NCBI GenBank assembly: GCA_028690155.1
Contig: JAQVBU010000007.1
Span: 1-37,230 of the forward strand
Reading direction: 5' to 3'
Length of the DNA stretch: 37,230 nucleotides
DNA from: Alphaproteobacteria bacterium
GTDB lineage: Bacteria > Pseudomonadota > Alphaproteobacteria > UBA9219
Shown piece by piece: positions 6,771-15,741 of the stretch. The stretch's first letter is position 1. Each line of letters starts with the position of its first letter. Below the pieces are notes generated by a model. The model was not told where the DNA came from. It saw only the letters and a list, made by a program, of their open reading frames with translations, and ran no database searches. The translations under genes and the position numbers were made by a program.

Positions 6771-6845
6771 TGGTGCTGCCGATAGGAATTGAACCTACGA
6801 CCCCGTCCTTACCAAGGACGTGCTCTACCCCTGAGCTACGGCAGC
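6771..6845 (-). tRNA. tRNA-Thr (anticodon GGT), CCA encoded
   Basis: On the minus strand the sequence folds into a complete cloverleaf of 75 nt. The acceptor stem is GCTGCCG with CGGCAGC, the D stem GCTC/GAGC, and the anticodon stem CGTCC/GGACG around the loop TTGGTAA. The T arm is GTAGG-TTCAATT-CCTAT, and ACCA closes the 3' end. Anticodon GGT reads ACC and ACT. The D-loop is short (AGGGGTA), hence 75 nt with CCA. It lies about 260 nt beyond thrS, convergent to it. Confidence 0.97.
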
Positions 6846-7048
6846 GTTTTCACGGGGTTCGGCCCGTTATAAAGCCGAGGCGGGCGTTGTGCCATACTCG
6901 CGGGCCGGACGCAAGAACCTGTCTCTCTTTTTCTTGCCTTCATCCGTCACTGCCGAGGGGACCCATAGAAAACTTTCGTCCGTCAAGGACGAGTCGGCAA
7001 CAGGATTTTTATTAATCCTTTGTTTTTGAATAAAAATTCAAGTGCCGA

Positions 7049-7975
7049 TCACGAAAACAGAAGTGAGGACAATCGACGCCGCGCTGAGACGGTTAGCGGA
7101 TCGTCATCGCCGAACGCTTCGAAGAAGGTTACAAGTTGCCGCCGTGCGGCGCCGTCGTTCCATGTGCGATTCCGCCTGACGATTTCGAGCAATTGGTCCA
7201 CCGCCGGTTCTTTTTTGCCGGTCGCATACAAAGCCAAAGCAAGATCAAAACGGGCGGCGCAATCGTCAGGATTTTTCGCCACAGCCTCTTTAAGCGCGGC
7301 CGTTTGCCCTTTGTTTTTCTCGGCTTGTTGAGCGAGATTGAGCGCCGCGCGCACTTTATCGAAGGCGTGATCCTTGGCTAGGGGTGCGGGCAAAGAGTCC
7401 AGGCTTTTCTTGGCTTGGTCTAGGGCGTTATCGGCGATCAGACAGGCAATAAACCCGGCATGGGCTTTGGCGTTTTCAGGATCGTGCCGAAGAACGTCGG
7501 CGTAAAGGCCCTGCGCCGTTTGTGCGTCGCCGTTTGCAAGACGTTCGTCCGCCTGCTCAAGCGCTTGTTCGAAAGAAGGCGAGGCGTTTTGTTTGATCCC
7601 CAGAGAGCCCAGCAGATGATCGCACCATGATTGAACTTGATCGTCCGGAAGCGCGCCGGCGAACGCATCAATAGGGTGGCCTTGGAAAAAGGCAAAGACG
7701 GAAGGGATCGACTGAACCCCAAGCTGAAGCGCAAGGGGTTTGTTGTGGTCGACGTCGACTTTTGCAACGATAATGGCGCCGTTCGACGCTTTTGCCGTTT
7801 TCTCAAGCGTGTCGGCAAGCGCGAGGCTTGCCGTGCTGCGCGGAGTCCAGAAGAAGACCAGCACAAGCTGATGCCCCGGCGCGTCGAGCACGTCGGCCTT
7901 GAACGAACTGAGATCGACGTCTTTGACGGCGTTCGAGGGGGACTCTAACGTGGGGGATGGTTCGTTGGGTGACAT
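7049..7975 (-). CDS. cnoX: CnoX/YbbN-type thioredoxin-fold TPR chaperedoxin, without the CxxC motif
   Basis: A 308-residue protein with an N-terminal thioredoxin fold (about residues 20-130) followed by TPR-like helices (about 135-300), the architecture of CnoX (YbbN), a cytoplasmic holdase that protects proteins from oxidation and hands them to DnaK or GroEL. At the active-site position the sequence reads FFWTPRSTASLAL, where an active thioredoxin has WCGPC. Both cysteines are gone, so thiol reductase activity is not expected; E. coli CnoX has also lost one. The cis-proline region SIPSVFAFFQG is kept. It lies 17 nt after a TPR lipoprotein gene on the same strand. A small stem (CGTCC/GGACG, 6977-6991) about 60 nt past its end might be its terminator. 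Confidence 0.85.
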   Translation of the reverse strand: MSPNEPSPTLESPSNAVKDVDLSSFKADVLDAPGHQLVLVFFWTPRSTASLALADTLEKTAKASNGAIIVAKVDVDHNKPLALQLGVQSIPSVFAFFQGHPIDAFAGALPDDQVQSWCDHLLGSLGIKQNASPSFEQALEQADERLANGDAQTAQGLYADVLRHDPENAKAHAGFIACLIADNALDQAKKSLDSLPAPLAKDHAFDKVRAALNLAQQAEKNKGQTAALKEAVAKNPDDCAARFDLALALYATGKKEPAVDQLLEIVRRNRTWNDGAARRQLVTFFEAFGDDDPLTVSARRRLSSLLFS

Positions 7976-7992
7976 AAGAGCGCTCCTGAAAC

Positions 7993-8775
7993 TTATTTAT
8001 ACGGCGTGCATGTAAACCCTTGGGGCGCGACGCGCCGACAGACGGCCTCCGGATCTTGGGTCTTCGCTTTGAGGGTGAACACAGGCGTTCCGCCGCTTAC
8101 CTGAACATCGGGTGTGAGGCTGAGCGTCAGGGATTTCAAGCCTTCAAGAAGCGGTTTGACGCGAGACAAATGCGCTTTTGCCAGCCCTTCGGTTGGAAAG
8201 GATCCGAGCGTCGCGTAAGCCATTTTCTTCCCTTGGATCTCAACGGCTTTCTTGGCGGGCTTTTCTTTTTTTACGGGAGGCGGCGCCGTCCGTTTCTTGG
8301 CGGGGGTTGCCTTTGCGGGCTTTGAAGCTGGCGCGCGGAGCAGGGTCTGGGCGCGTTCGTAATTTTGCCGCACGATGGAGGGGGCATTCTTGTCGTTTAT
8401 ATGCGGCGCAAGGAGTTTAAGGGCCTCGGCGGGGCGTCCATCTTCGAGATAAAGATGCGCCAGATTGTTGGCGACGGTTATATCATGCGGCAACAACGCT
8501 TGGGCGTGCTCGTAGGCGTCGCGTGCTTTAGCGCGGTCGCCCAGAAGATCATAGGCCACCCCCAATCCGTTCCATGCGCGCGCGTTGTTCTTGTCGCGGG
8601 CCAGCGCGCTTAGATAGATGTCGCGGGCTTCTTCCTTCTTGCCTTTGGACAGAAGGGCTTTGCCCTGCGCTGTCATGGCGGTCGTCATGGGTTCGTTTTT
8701 CGGCGCAGGCGCAGAGGCGCAAGCGGCGAGGCTGGCACAAAGAACGGTACAGGAGACAAGACGAAAAAGAGACAT
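7993..8775 (-). CDS. TPR lipoprotein with C-terminal SPOR-like domain
   Basis: A 260-residue envelope protein. The N-terminus MSLFRLVSCTVLCASLAAC ends in a lipobox (LAAC), so it should be lipid-anchored. Residues about 30-125 carry two to three TPR units (ARAWNGLGVAYDLLGDRAKA and similar), which mediate protein contacts. A Lys/Pro/Ala-rich linker (about 145-180) follows, and the last 75 residues (YATLGSF to EAVCRRVAPQGFTC) look like a SPOR domain, which binds denuded peptidoglycan at division sites. ATG 8775 is chosen over the longer frame at 8838 because the signal peptide begins there and GAGGA precedes it. The function is not known; the layout suggests cell envelope or septal work. It is divergent from the LdtR-like regulator, which fits a cell-wall theme (inference). 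Confidence 0.8.
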   Translation of the reverse strand: MSLFRLVSCTVLCASLAACASAPAPKNEPMTTAMTAQGKALLSKGKKEEARDIYLSALARDKNNARAWNGLGVAYDLLGDRAKARDAYEHAQALLPHDITVANNLAHLYLEDGRPAEALKLLAPHINDKNAPSIVRQNYERAQTLLRAPASKPAKATPAKKRTAPPPVKKEKPAKKAVEIQGKKMAYATLGSFPTEGLAKAHLSRVKPLLEGLKSLTLSLTPDVQVSGGTPVFTLKAKTQDPEAVCRRVAPQGFTCTPYK

Positions 8776-8868
8776 GGCAATCCTCGGTGAAAAAGGCCGA
8801 CTGTGAAGCCGCATGATACCTATTCTTCTGTTTACCAATTATTATTTTTCTTGGGAATATCTTTTGGC

Positions 8869-9372
8869 ATGGATGAACAGTCAAAAACGCCGCTTTGCAG
8901 CGAAAGACAAGCCGCTTTGGACCTTCCGCGGCAGGTTGAGCGCATGCACAGGCGCTATTTGGACGTTGTGCGGCTTCAACTCGATCGGCACGGTTTTCGC
9001 GATATAAACCCCGTTCAGGCCGTTATGTTGGAAACAATCGGCGGCGCGCAAGGATATGAGGCCCTTTCTGTCAGGGATCTGATCGAGCGAGGGTATTATT
9101 TGGGCTCGAATGCATCCTATAATCTAAAAAATCTTGTGGATGGCGGCTATGTTAACCGTCAGCTTCTCGAACGCGACCGTCGTTCGGCGCTTTTAAGCCT
9201 TTCGGATAAAGGACGGCTGGTTTTAGGGCTTTTGACGAGGATTAACGAAACGGTTTCGGCAGAAATTTTGAAGGATGACGGGGCCGCCCTTGAGACCACG
9301 TTTCGGATTCTTCGCGCGTTTGAACATCGTTGGGGCGAGGCGGTTCGCGACGGCGAAGACTTTTCGCCTTAA
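8869..9372 (+). CDS. ldtR: MarR-family regulator, LdtR-like
   Basis: A 167-residue winged-helix regulator. The segments LPRQVERMHRRYLDVVRLQLDRHG, RDLIERGYYLGSNASYNLKNLV (recognition helix region, about residues 75-95) and ERDRRSALLSLSDKGR (wing) match the alphaproteobacterial LdtR group, which in Liberibacter controls an L,D-transpeptidase and stress tolerance. The start is uncertain: ATG 8869 fits the family, but its Shine-Dalgarno is poor, and a GTG at 8803 would add 22 residues. It is divergent from the SPOR lipoprotein gene, with about 90 nt between the starts that must hold both promoters. Targets are not known. Confidence 0.75.
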   Translation: MDEQSKTPLCSERQAALDLPRQVERMHRRYLDVVRLQLDRHGFRDINPVQAVMLETIGGAQGYEALSVRDLIERGYYLGSNASYNLKNLVDGGYVNRQLLERDRRSALLSLSDKGRLVLGLLTRINETVSAEILKDDGAALETTFRILRAFEHRWGEAVRDGEDFSP

Positions 9373-9390
9373 CACGCGCTTTTCAAAAGG

Positions 9391-9466
9391 GGTCTCTGGC
9401 GGTTAGAGCCGATCGTGATAAGGTTGGCCGCAAAGGCCAACCTTTCCGAAAAAGGCTCTAGAGACC
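9391..9466. repeat. Nested inverted repeat between convergent genes; REP-like copy 1
   Basis: Three nested pairs are present: GGTCTCT (9391-9397) with AGAGACC (9460-9466), AGAGCC (9405-9410) with GGCTCT (9454-9459), and AAGGTTGGCC (9420-9429) with GGCCAACCTT (9435-9444). The whole can fold into a cruciform or bidirectional terminator between the ldtR-like gene and gloB, and its right edge lies inside the gloB 3' end. The 17 nt TAGAGCCGATCGTGATA (9404-9420) recur exactly at 14450-14466. Confidence 0.7.
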
Positions 9467-10255
9467 GTTTTGACCGAAGTGATCCTTGGCCGAGCGGAGC
9501 AACCCAAAAACGGCGGCGGGGTCGGCGTCTTCAGGCGCGATGCCTGCTGTGGCAAGGACTTTGCGAAAATCCGCGTTGTCCGGTCGCAGAAAGGGATTAA
9601 ACCGTTTTTCGTCGCCCAGAATCATCGGCACAGAGGGTTTCCCGGCCTTGCGTTGAGCCAGAAGGGTGGCCGCGCGCTTTTGAAGCTCGAAATTTTTCTT
9701 GTCGACAGATAAGGCGAAGGACACATTTTCTTCGGCGAGTTCATGACTCGCATAGATAAGGGTGTCGTCGGGAAGGTTGCGGATCAAGATCAGCGATTCC
9801 CACATTTGCGCGCTGTTGCCTTCGATCAGGCGGCCGCACCCAAGGGGAAAAAGGACGTCGCCCGAAAACAAAGCCTTGATTTGCGGAAAGTAAAACGAGA
9901 TGTGGCCGTCCGTATGGCCGTGGGTCGGAAGAACCTGCCCGCGCAACGTCGAAAAGGTGATGATGTCGTTTCGTGTCACGCCCCGAGAGATGCCGGGGAT
10001 AAGGTTTTTTTCCTCCAAGGGGCCGATGACCGGCGCGCCGAACTCCTGTTGAAGAAACTCGTTGCCCCCGGTGTGGTCGGGGTGGTGGTGCGTGTTGAGG
10101 ATAAGCGCGAGGTAGAGATCCCGCTTTTTAAGCGCCGTTGCGACTTGAGGCCCGTCGCTTGGATCGATGACCGTGGCAAGCCCCAAGTCAGGATCGCTGA
10201 GGAGGAAGGTGTAATTATTGCTGAGGGCCGGGAGAATCTCAATCGTGAAAGACAT
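9458..10255 (-). CDS. gloB: Hydroxyacylglutathione hydrolase (glyoxalase II)
   Basis: Hydrolyses S-lactoylglutathione to lactate and glutathione in methylglyoxal detoxification. The 265-residue chain has the metallo-beta-lactamase fold. THHHPDHTGG near residue 55 is the binuclear metal motif, THGHTDGH gives another ligand, and GDVLFPLGCGRLIEG and ASHELAEEN give the bridging Asp and the last His. C-terminal RFNPFLRPD is the usual glyoxalase II ending. ATG 10255 fits the family's start (MSFTIEILPALSNNYTFLL); an in-frame ATG at 10297 would add 14 residues. Neither has a clear Shine-Dalgarno. It is divergent from a methyltransferase-like gene. Confidence 0.93.
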   Translation of the reverse strand: MSFTIEILPALSNNYTFLLSDPDLGLATVIDPSDGPQVATALKKRDLYLALILNTHHHPDHTGGNEFLQQEFGAPVIGPLEEKNLIPGISRGVTRNDIITFSTLRGQVLPTHGHTDGHISFYFPQIKALFSGDVLFPLGCGRLIEGNSAQMWESLILIRNLPDDTLIYASHELAEENVSFALSVDKKNFELQKRAATLLAQRKAGKPSVPMILGDEKRFNPFLRPDNADFRKVLATAGIAPEDADPAAVFGLLRSAKDHFGQNGL

Positions 10256-10364
10256 GGTGCGTGAACTTTCGTTGACGTCAAAAAACGTTGGGTTCATGTG
10301 AACGTTGTTAACTGTTGCCGATTTGTGCTAAAAGACCGTTAACGCGGTTGTCTTTGCGGACGCG

Positions 10365-11063
10365 ATGGTCGTAACACCTTTTGATTATAAAGCTTTTTAT
10401 CAAAGCGCCTTGGGCCTCGCCGTTCTGGGCGTTCTTCGCTCCTGCGTGCGGAAGCTTTGGGGCGCTTGGGGCGGGGCTGACGAGCGGCGCTTGTTTCTGG
10501 GCTGCGGCGCGTTTGTGGATCCTCGGCAAAACGGCTTTTGTGGCCAGTTGACTTCCGTCGCGGATGAAACGTTTTCCTGCTTTGTCGGAGAGAACAAGAA
10601 ACCTTTGTCTGACGGCGGGTTTGATCGCCTTTTGGCTTTGCACGCTCTTGATGACGCGCTCAATCTCGAAGCGTTTGCTCGTGAGGCGTGGCGCGTTTTG
10701 AAGGGTGAGGGGCAGCTTCTTCTGATCGTCCCCAGACAGGGCAGCGCATGGGCCGAAAAGGATGGGTCTCCTTTTGCCGACGAGCCTGCCTTTACGAAGG
10801 CTTGGCTTCGCCAAGTTTTTAGGGCCCAAGGCTTTTCTTCCATTCGTATTCATCGCGCTCTTTATGCCGCGCCGCGCACGAGGGGACAAAACGCCTTTCT
10901 TTTTCGGATGGAGGCGCGGTTTCCCGTTCTCCTCGGCTTCGGCGGCGGCGGCGGCGTTTTCATTGTGGAGGCGAGAAAGACGCTCTTTGGCGCGATTCCG
11001 TGTGCAAAACGCTCTTCATCAAAGGATGCCGAAGCTCTTTTTGCAGCGCCTTTGCCTGTATGA
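10365..11063 (+). CDS. Class I SAM-dependent methyltransferase-like protein
   Basis: A 232-residue protein whose central part resembles a Rossmann-fold methyltransferase: RLFLGCGAF (a weak motif I), FDRLLALHALDDALNLEAFAREAWRVLKGEGQLLLIVP (motifs around the methyltransf_11 centre), then a region on residue access (FRAQGFSSIRIHRALYAAP). Motif I is degraded compared with the E/DxGxGxG consensus, so SAM binding is uncertain. A gene of this type beside gloB is a common arrangement in alphaproteobacteria, where its role is unresolved. The C-terminal 50 residues are rich in Gly, Ala and basic residues. The start ATG has no obvious ribosome binding site. Confidence 0.65.
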   Translation: MVVTPFDYKAFYQSALGLAVLGVLRSCVRKLWGAWGGADERRLFLGCGAFVDPRQNGFCGQLTSVADETFSCFVGENKKPLSDGGFDRLLALHALDDALNLEAFAREAWRVLKGEGQLLLIVPRQGSAWAEKDGSPFADEPAFTKAWLRQVFRAQGFSSIRIHRALYAAPRTRGQNAFLFRMEARFPVLLGFGGGGGVFIVEARKTLFGAIPCAKRSSSKDAEALFAAPLPV

Positions 11064-11214
11064 GGCTGGGGTTGTTGATCAAAAAAATCTCGAGCTTAAC
11101 TCTCGCTTTTCTTTGAAAAAGCTCGGTAACCTCTTGGTTTGAATCAGGTATTTTTGGACTTTTATGACGTTTAGGCCTATTCTGGAACGTCCAAAGAGGC
11201 GGAAGGGTATCTTT

Positions 11215-12114
11215 ATGTCTTTAAGAAAAACTGCTGTGAACCCCGACAAACAAGCGCTTGCCGACCTGCGCGCGCAGGTTGATAAAATCGATGCCGTGTT
11301 GCACGACCTTCTAAGAGAACGCGCCGAAGTCGTCACTCAGATCCGCAAAGTCAAAGGCAAACAAAGCCTTTACATTCGTCCGGGCCGCGAAGCCCAGATG
11401 TTGCGCGCTTTGGCCGGGCGGCCGCGCGGAAAAATTCCCGATGGTTTGATTGTGCGCTTGTGGCGCGAGATGATTTCGGCCTTCACTTTGGCCGAGGGAT
11501 CCTTCAGCGTAGCGGTCGTGTCGCCCCCGCGCGGCCCAGGCCTTTGGGACATGGCACGCGATTTTTACGGCTCGTTCACGCCTCTTATCAGCGTTCCTTC
11601 GGCTGTCGATGCGGTCAAGGCCGTCTTGGCCAAAAAGGCTGACCTCGCCGTCGTCCCTTTCCCTCAGGATGGGGATAGCCGGGATGCTTGGTGGCCTCTT
11701 TTGGCCAACGAAAAGAAAAACGGTTTGACCGTTTTTGCGACATTGCCCTTTGAGATGCCCAAGGCAGGGAGGTCGAATGCGCGCGACTCGTTGCCTCGCG
11801 GCCTTGTTTTGGGTCCCCTTTATCCCGATTTAACGGGCGATGATTGCAGCTTTCTTTCCTTAAAGTGCGTGCACGTGCCCGAAAGCGAAATGAAACGTCT
11901 TTTAGGCAAAGCCGGCTATAAGGTTCGGCAACTTTTGTTTCAATCCGTCGGCCGGGGCGCTTCAGCGCCTACGCTCTATATGGTCGAGACGGAAGGCTAT
12001 GTGGGGCGCGGCGATACACGTCTTTCTCGGTTGCGCGCCATGCTCGGCAGTCGTTTGCAGGCCCTCGTTCCTTTGGGAGGGTATGCGGTTCCTTTGAAAT
12101 GTGGGCGCAAGTAA
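11215..12114 (+). CDS. Chorismate mutase (AroQ type) with degenerate prephenate-dehydratase-like domain
   Basis: A 299-residue protein. Residues about 13-95 form an AroQ chorismate mutase helix bundle: LRAQVDKIDAVLHDLLRERAE, the following IRKVKGK, IRPGREAQML and LWREMISAF line up with the conserved Arg, Lys and Glu positions. The remainder (about 98-299) is alpha/beta in character, beginning FSVAVVSPPRGPGLWDMARDFYG, and resembles the prephenate dehydratase fold, but the catalytic TRF motif is absent. It should therefore convert chorismate to prephenate but not to phenylpyruvate; the second domain may be regulatory. AAGGG lies 8 nt before ATG 11215, which favours it over the frame beginning at 11164. 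The next gene, 9 nt away, looks like prephenate dehydrogenase, so the pair would serve tyrosine synthesis. Confidence 0.75.
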   Translation: MSLRKTAVNPDKQALADLRAQVDKIDAVLHDLLRERAEVVTQIRKVKGKQSLYIRPGREAQMLRALAGRPRGKIPDGLIVRLWREMISAFTLAEGSFSVAVVSPPRGPGLWDMARDFYGSFTPLISVPSAVDAVKAVLAKKADLAVVPFPQDGDSRDAWWPLLANEKKNGLTVFATLPFEMPKAGRSNARDSLPRGLVLGPLYPDLTGDDCSFLSLKCVHVPESEMKRLLGKAGYKVRQLLFQSVGRGASAPTLYMVETEGYVGRGDTRLSRLRAMLGSRLQALVPLGGYAVPLKCGRK

Positions 12115-12123
12115 GGAGGTCTT

Positions 12124-12873
12124 ATGTTTAAAGAATCCTTCAGCATCATCGGCGTCGGCTCGTTTGGCTCGTTTGCCGCCCAGTATTTGGCCCCTCATGT
12201 CGATCTCGTTTTGCACGACTGTGCGGCCGATGTTTCTTCTTTGTCGCGTCGGCTTGGCTGTTGTTCCGGCGATCTTGGCGCGGCGGCCGCTTGCGATGTC
12301 GTCATATTGGCCGTGCCCGTCCAAAAAATGCGCGCCGTTCTTCACGACATTGCGCCGAAGCTTAAACCCAATGCGCTTGTGCTGGATGTCGGGTCCGTCA
12401 AAATCAAACCTGTCGAGGCGATGAAGGAGATTCTGCCGCCGAGCGTGTCAATCGTCGGCACCCATCCTTTGTTTGGCCCGCAAAGCGGACGAGACGGTAT
12501 TGATGGATTGAACATCGCCGTATGCGAGGGGCGGGGAGGACGGGGCCCGGCTGTCGCGCGCTTTTGCGCCGAGAAACTCAAGCTTCACGTATGTGAGGTT
12601 ACGCCGGAAGAGCATGATCGCGAGGCGGCCTATGTTCAAGGCTTGACCCATATGGTGGCCAAAATCATTTTTGCGCTGAACCTACCGCCCATGCGCTGTC
12701 CTACAAAAACGTACGAATTAATGCAGCAAATGGTCGAAATGGTTCGCTATGACTCCGAAGAGCTGTTTCAGGCCATCGAACGGGAAAACCCCTTTGCTGA
12801 GGAAGCTAAACTGGCTTTCTTCTCGGCGGCCAAGGAGCTTGAAGACAAGCTTATGGACGAAAAAAAACCGTAA
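12124..12873 (+). CDS. Prephenate/arogenate dehydrogenase-like protein
   Basis: A 249-residue NAD(P)-binding protein of the TyrA family. SIIGVGSFGSF at the N-terminus is the GxGxxG dinucleotide motif, VVILAVPVQKM ends the Rossmann part, and LDVGSVK plus GTHPLFGPQSG match the TyrA catalytic region with its key histidine. The C-terminal helical part (AYVQGLTHMVAK and following) is shorter than in many TyrA proteins, so it is the minimal catalytic form. An AAGGAGGT ribosome site sits directly upstream of the ATG. It forms an operon with the chorismate mutase gene just before it, giving two successive steps toward tyrosine. Whether it prefers prephenate or arogenate cannot be told. Confidence 0.83.
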   Translation: MFKESFSIIGVGSFGSFAAQYLAPHVDLVLHDCAADVSSLSRRLGCCSGDLGAAAACDVVILAVPVQKMRAVLHDIAPKLKPNALVLDVGSVKIKPVEAMKEILPPSVSIVGTHPLFGPQSGRDGIDGLNIAVCEGRGGRGPAVARFCAEKLKLHVCEVTPEEHDREAAYVQGLTHMVAKIIFALNLPPMRCPTKTYELMQQMVEMVRYDSEELFQAIERENPFAEEAKLAFFSAAKELEDKLMDEKKP

Positions 12874-12918
12874 CAGCCTCTCCTGCAATGGGTTAGGGGG
12901 CCTTATCGAAATTAGTTC

Positions 12919-12948
12919 TTTACCTTGCTTGCCAAAAAGGCTTATACA
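12919..12948 (+). promoter_or_regulatory. Candidate guaB promoter
   Basis: TTTACC (12919-12924) is followed after 18 nt by TATACA (12943-12948), 41 nt before the guaB start. A GCC-AAAAA-GGC mini-stem lies in the spacer, and TTGCC is repeated on both sides of the -10. The -35 is weak. I see no riboswitch in the leader. Confidence 0.4.
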
Positions 12949-12961
12949 TGCTTGCCATTAA

Positions 12962-14450
<1,489 letters not shown>

Positions 14451-14452
<2 letters not shown>

Positions 14453-14508
14453 AGCCGATCGTGATAGGGCGGACCGCTTTGCGGTCGGCCATTCACGTGA
14501 AGCGGCTC
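14451..14508. repeat. REP-like inverted repeat at the guaB 3' end; copy 2
   Basis: GAGCCG (14452-14457) pairs with CGGCTC (14503-14508), CGTGA (14460-14464) with TCACG (14493-14497) and GACCGC (14472-14477) with GCGGTC (14481-14486). The guaB TAG stop lies at its left edge. The first 17 nt are identical to the element at 9404-9420, while the hairpin centre differs. It separates guaB from the convergent fzlA and may also terminate transcription. Confidence 0.7.
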
Positions 14509-14530
14509 GATAAACAAAAAACTCTGAAAA

Positions 14531-15217
14531 TCAGAAGTCGAGGTTGGCGTAGTGCGCGGGCGGAGGAAAGCCTGCCACATGGTCGCCCAGAAGGCTTCGG
14601 AACGAGGGACGTGACTTGAGCCGTGCGTACCAGTCTTTAGCCAAGGGAAAAGCGTTCCAAGGCACATCGCCCAGATAGTCGATGACGGAAAGTTGTGCGC
14701 CGGCGGCCAGATCGGCCAGAGACAACGTTTCCCCGGCCAGCCAGTTTCGCCTTTCGGTCAGCCAGCCGATGTAATCCAAATGTCCGCGGATGTTCGCGCA
14801 TCCCGCACGGATGATATTGCTGTCGGGTTCGCTGCGGCCCGAGAGGCGCTTGAGCGCCTTTTCCCCGACAAGGAGGTCCGTTGTTTCGCGGGCCATCTTG
14901 TGCAGGAACCAACCCATTAGCCGTCGCACTTCGGCTCTTTCAAGCGGGGTTTTCCCCAAAAGGCTTCCCGTGTGCGTTTCTTCCAAATACTCACAGATAG
15001 CTTGGGCATCGCAGAGCGACTGTTTGTCGCCGTCTTGTTCGATAACAAGAACCGGGACATCGGCGGCAGGGTTCAAGGAAAGGAGAACGGGGCTAGGAGC
15101 CCAAGGCTTTTCGAGAATCAGGGTGCACGCGACGTTCTTTTCGGCCAACGCCAAGCGGACAAGGCGTGCCGCGGGGCTGAGGGGATTGTGATAAAGATGA
15201 TAAAGCGCAGCCGACAT
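14531..15217 (-). CDS. fzlA: FzlA-like GST-fold division protein
   Basis: A 228-residue glutathione-S-transferase fold protein that matches FzlA of Caulobacter, which binds FtsZ, curves its filaments and is required for constriction. Resemblances that I recognise are the N-terminal LSPAARLVRLALAEK, ICEYLEETH, AEVRRLMGWFLHKM, HLDYIGWLTERRNWLAGE, LADLAAGAQLSVIDYLGDVPW and the end PPPAHYANLDF. FzlA is not known to use glutathione. The start could be ATG 15217 (MSAALYHLYHN), ATG 15235 or a TTG at 15247; none has a convincing Shine-Dalgarno. It lies downstream of rimI and a dnaQ-like gene on the same strand. Confidence 0.82.
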   Translation of the reverse strand: MSAALYHLYHNPLSPAARLVRLALAEKNVACTLILEKPWAPSPVLLSLNPAADVPVLVIEQDGDKQSLCDAQAICEYLEETHTGSLLGKTPLERAEVRRLMGWFLHKMARETTDLLVGEKALKRLSGRSEPDSNIIRAGCANIRGHLDYIGWLTERRNWLAGETLSLADLAAGAQLSVIDYLGDVPWNAFPLAKDWYARLKSRPSFRSLLGDHVAGFPPPAHYANLDF

Positions 15218-15285
15218 GGACGTTGTTTTTATCATGCTTGCGGCCAAAAAGCCAGATGGGACAGTTTGAGAATGATCGGTCGAAA

Positions 15286-15741
15286 TTACAACACAATTTC
15301 CATTGTAACCGCGTTGGCGGTGTGGCCAAGCCTTTTATAATAGCCTTTGCGTAAGCCGGTTTCGATAAAACCGGCTTTTTTGTACAGCGCGAACGCCGGC
15401 GCGTTGTCGTCGGCGACATCGAGCCTGAGGTAGTGCGTCCCTTTTTGGCGCAGCGTTTCGCGGAGCATGCGCAAAAGAGAGAGGCCCATCCCCTGTCGTT
15501 GGGAGTCGGGATCGATGCAAAGCGTCAGAATTTCCGCTTCCTCCCCGACGTGTTGGCACAAGACGACGCCGCACGGGGCGACCCCTTTTGAAACGGCGAG
15601 AGCGTACGTTGTGGCGAGGGAGAGGCTTTGGGCAAGCTGGTCCCGAGACCACGCCGCGGCACCAAAACTTTTTTTGTGAAGACGCGCCAAGGCGGGAAGT
15701 TCGTTCGCCGAGACTTCGTAGAAGTTGAGGGCGTCGGCCAT
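15286..15741 (-). CDS. rimI: Ribosomal-protein-alanine N-acetyltransferase RimI-like (GNAT)
   Basis: A GNAT acetyltransferase of 151 residues. It shows the acetyl-CoA loop in DPDSQRQGMGLSLLRML (Q/RxxGxG/A) and the C-terminal NAPAFALYKKAGFIETGLRKGYY, which is characteristic of RimI and its relatives. RimI acetylates the N-terminal alanine of ribosomal protein bS18. ATG 15741 overlaps the upstream dnaQ-like gene's stop as TGATG, suggesting coupling; an ATG 15 nt farther up (15756) is equally open. In many alphaproteobacteria rimI sits after tsaB, which is absent here. Confidence 0.82.
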   Translation of the reverse strand: MADALNFYEVSANELPALARLHKKSFGAAAWSRDQLAQSLSLATTYALAVSKGVAPCGVVLCQHVGEEAEILTLCIDPDSQRQGMGLSLLRMLRETLRQKGTHYLRLDVADDNAPAFALYKKAGFIETGLRKGYYKRLGHTANAVTMEIVL

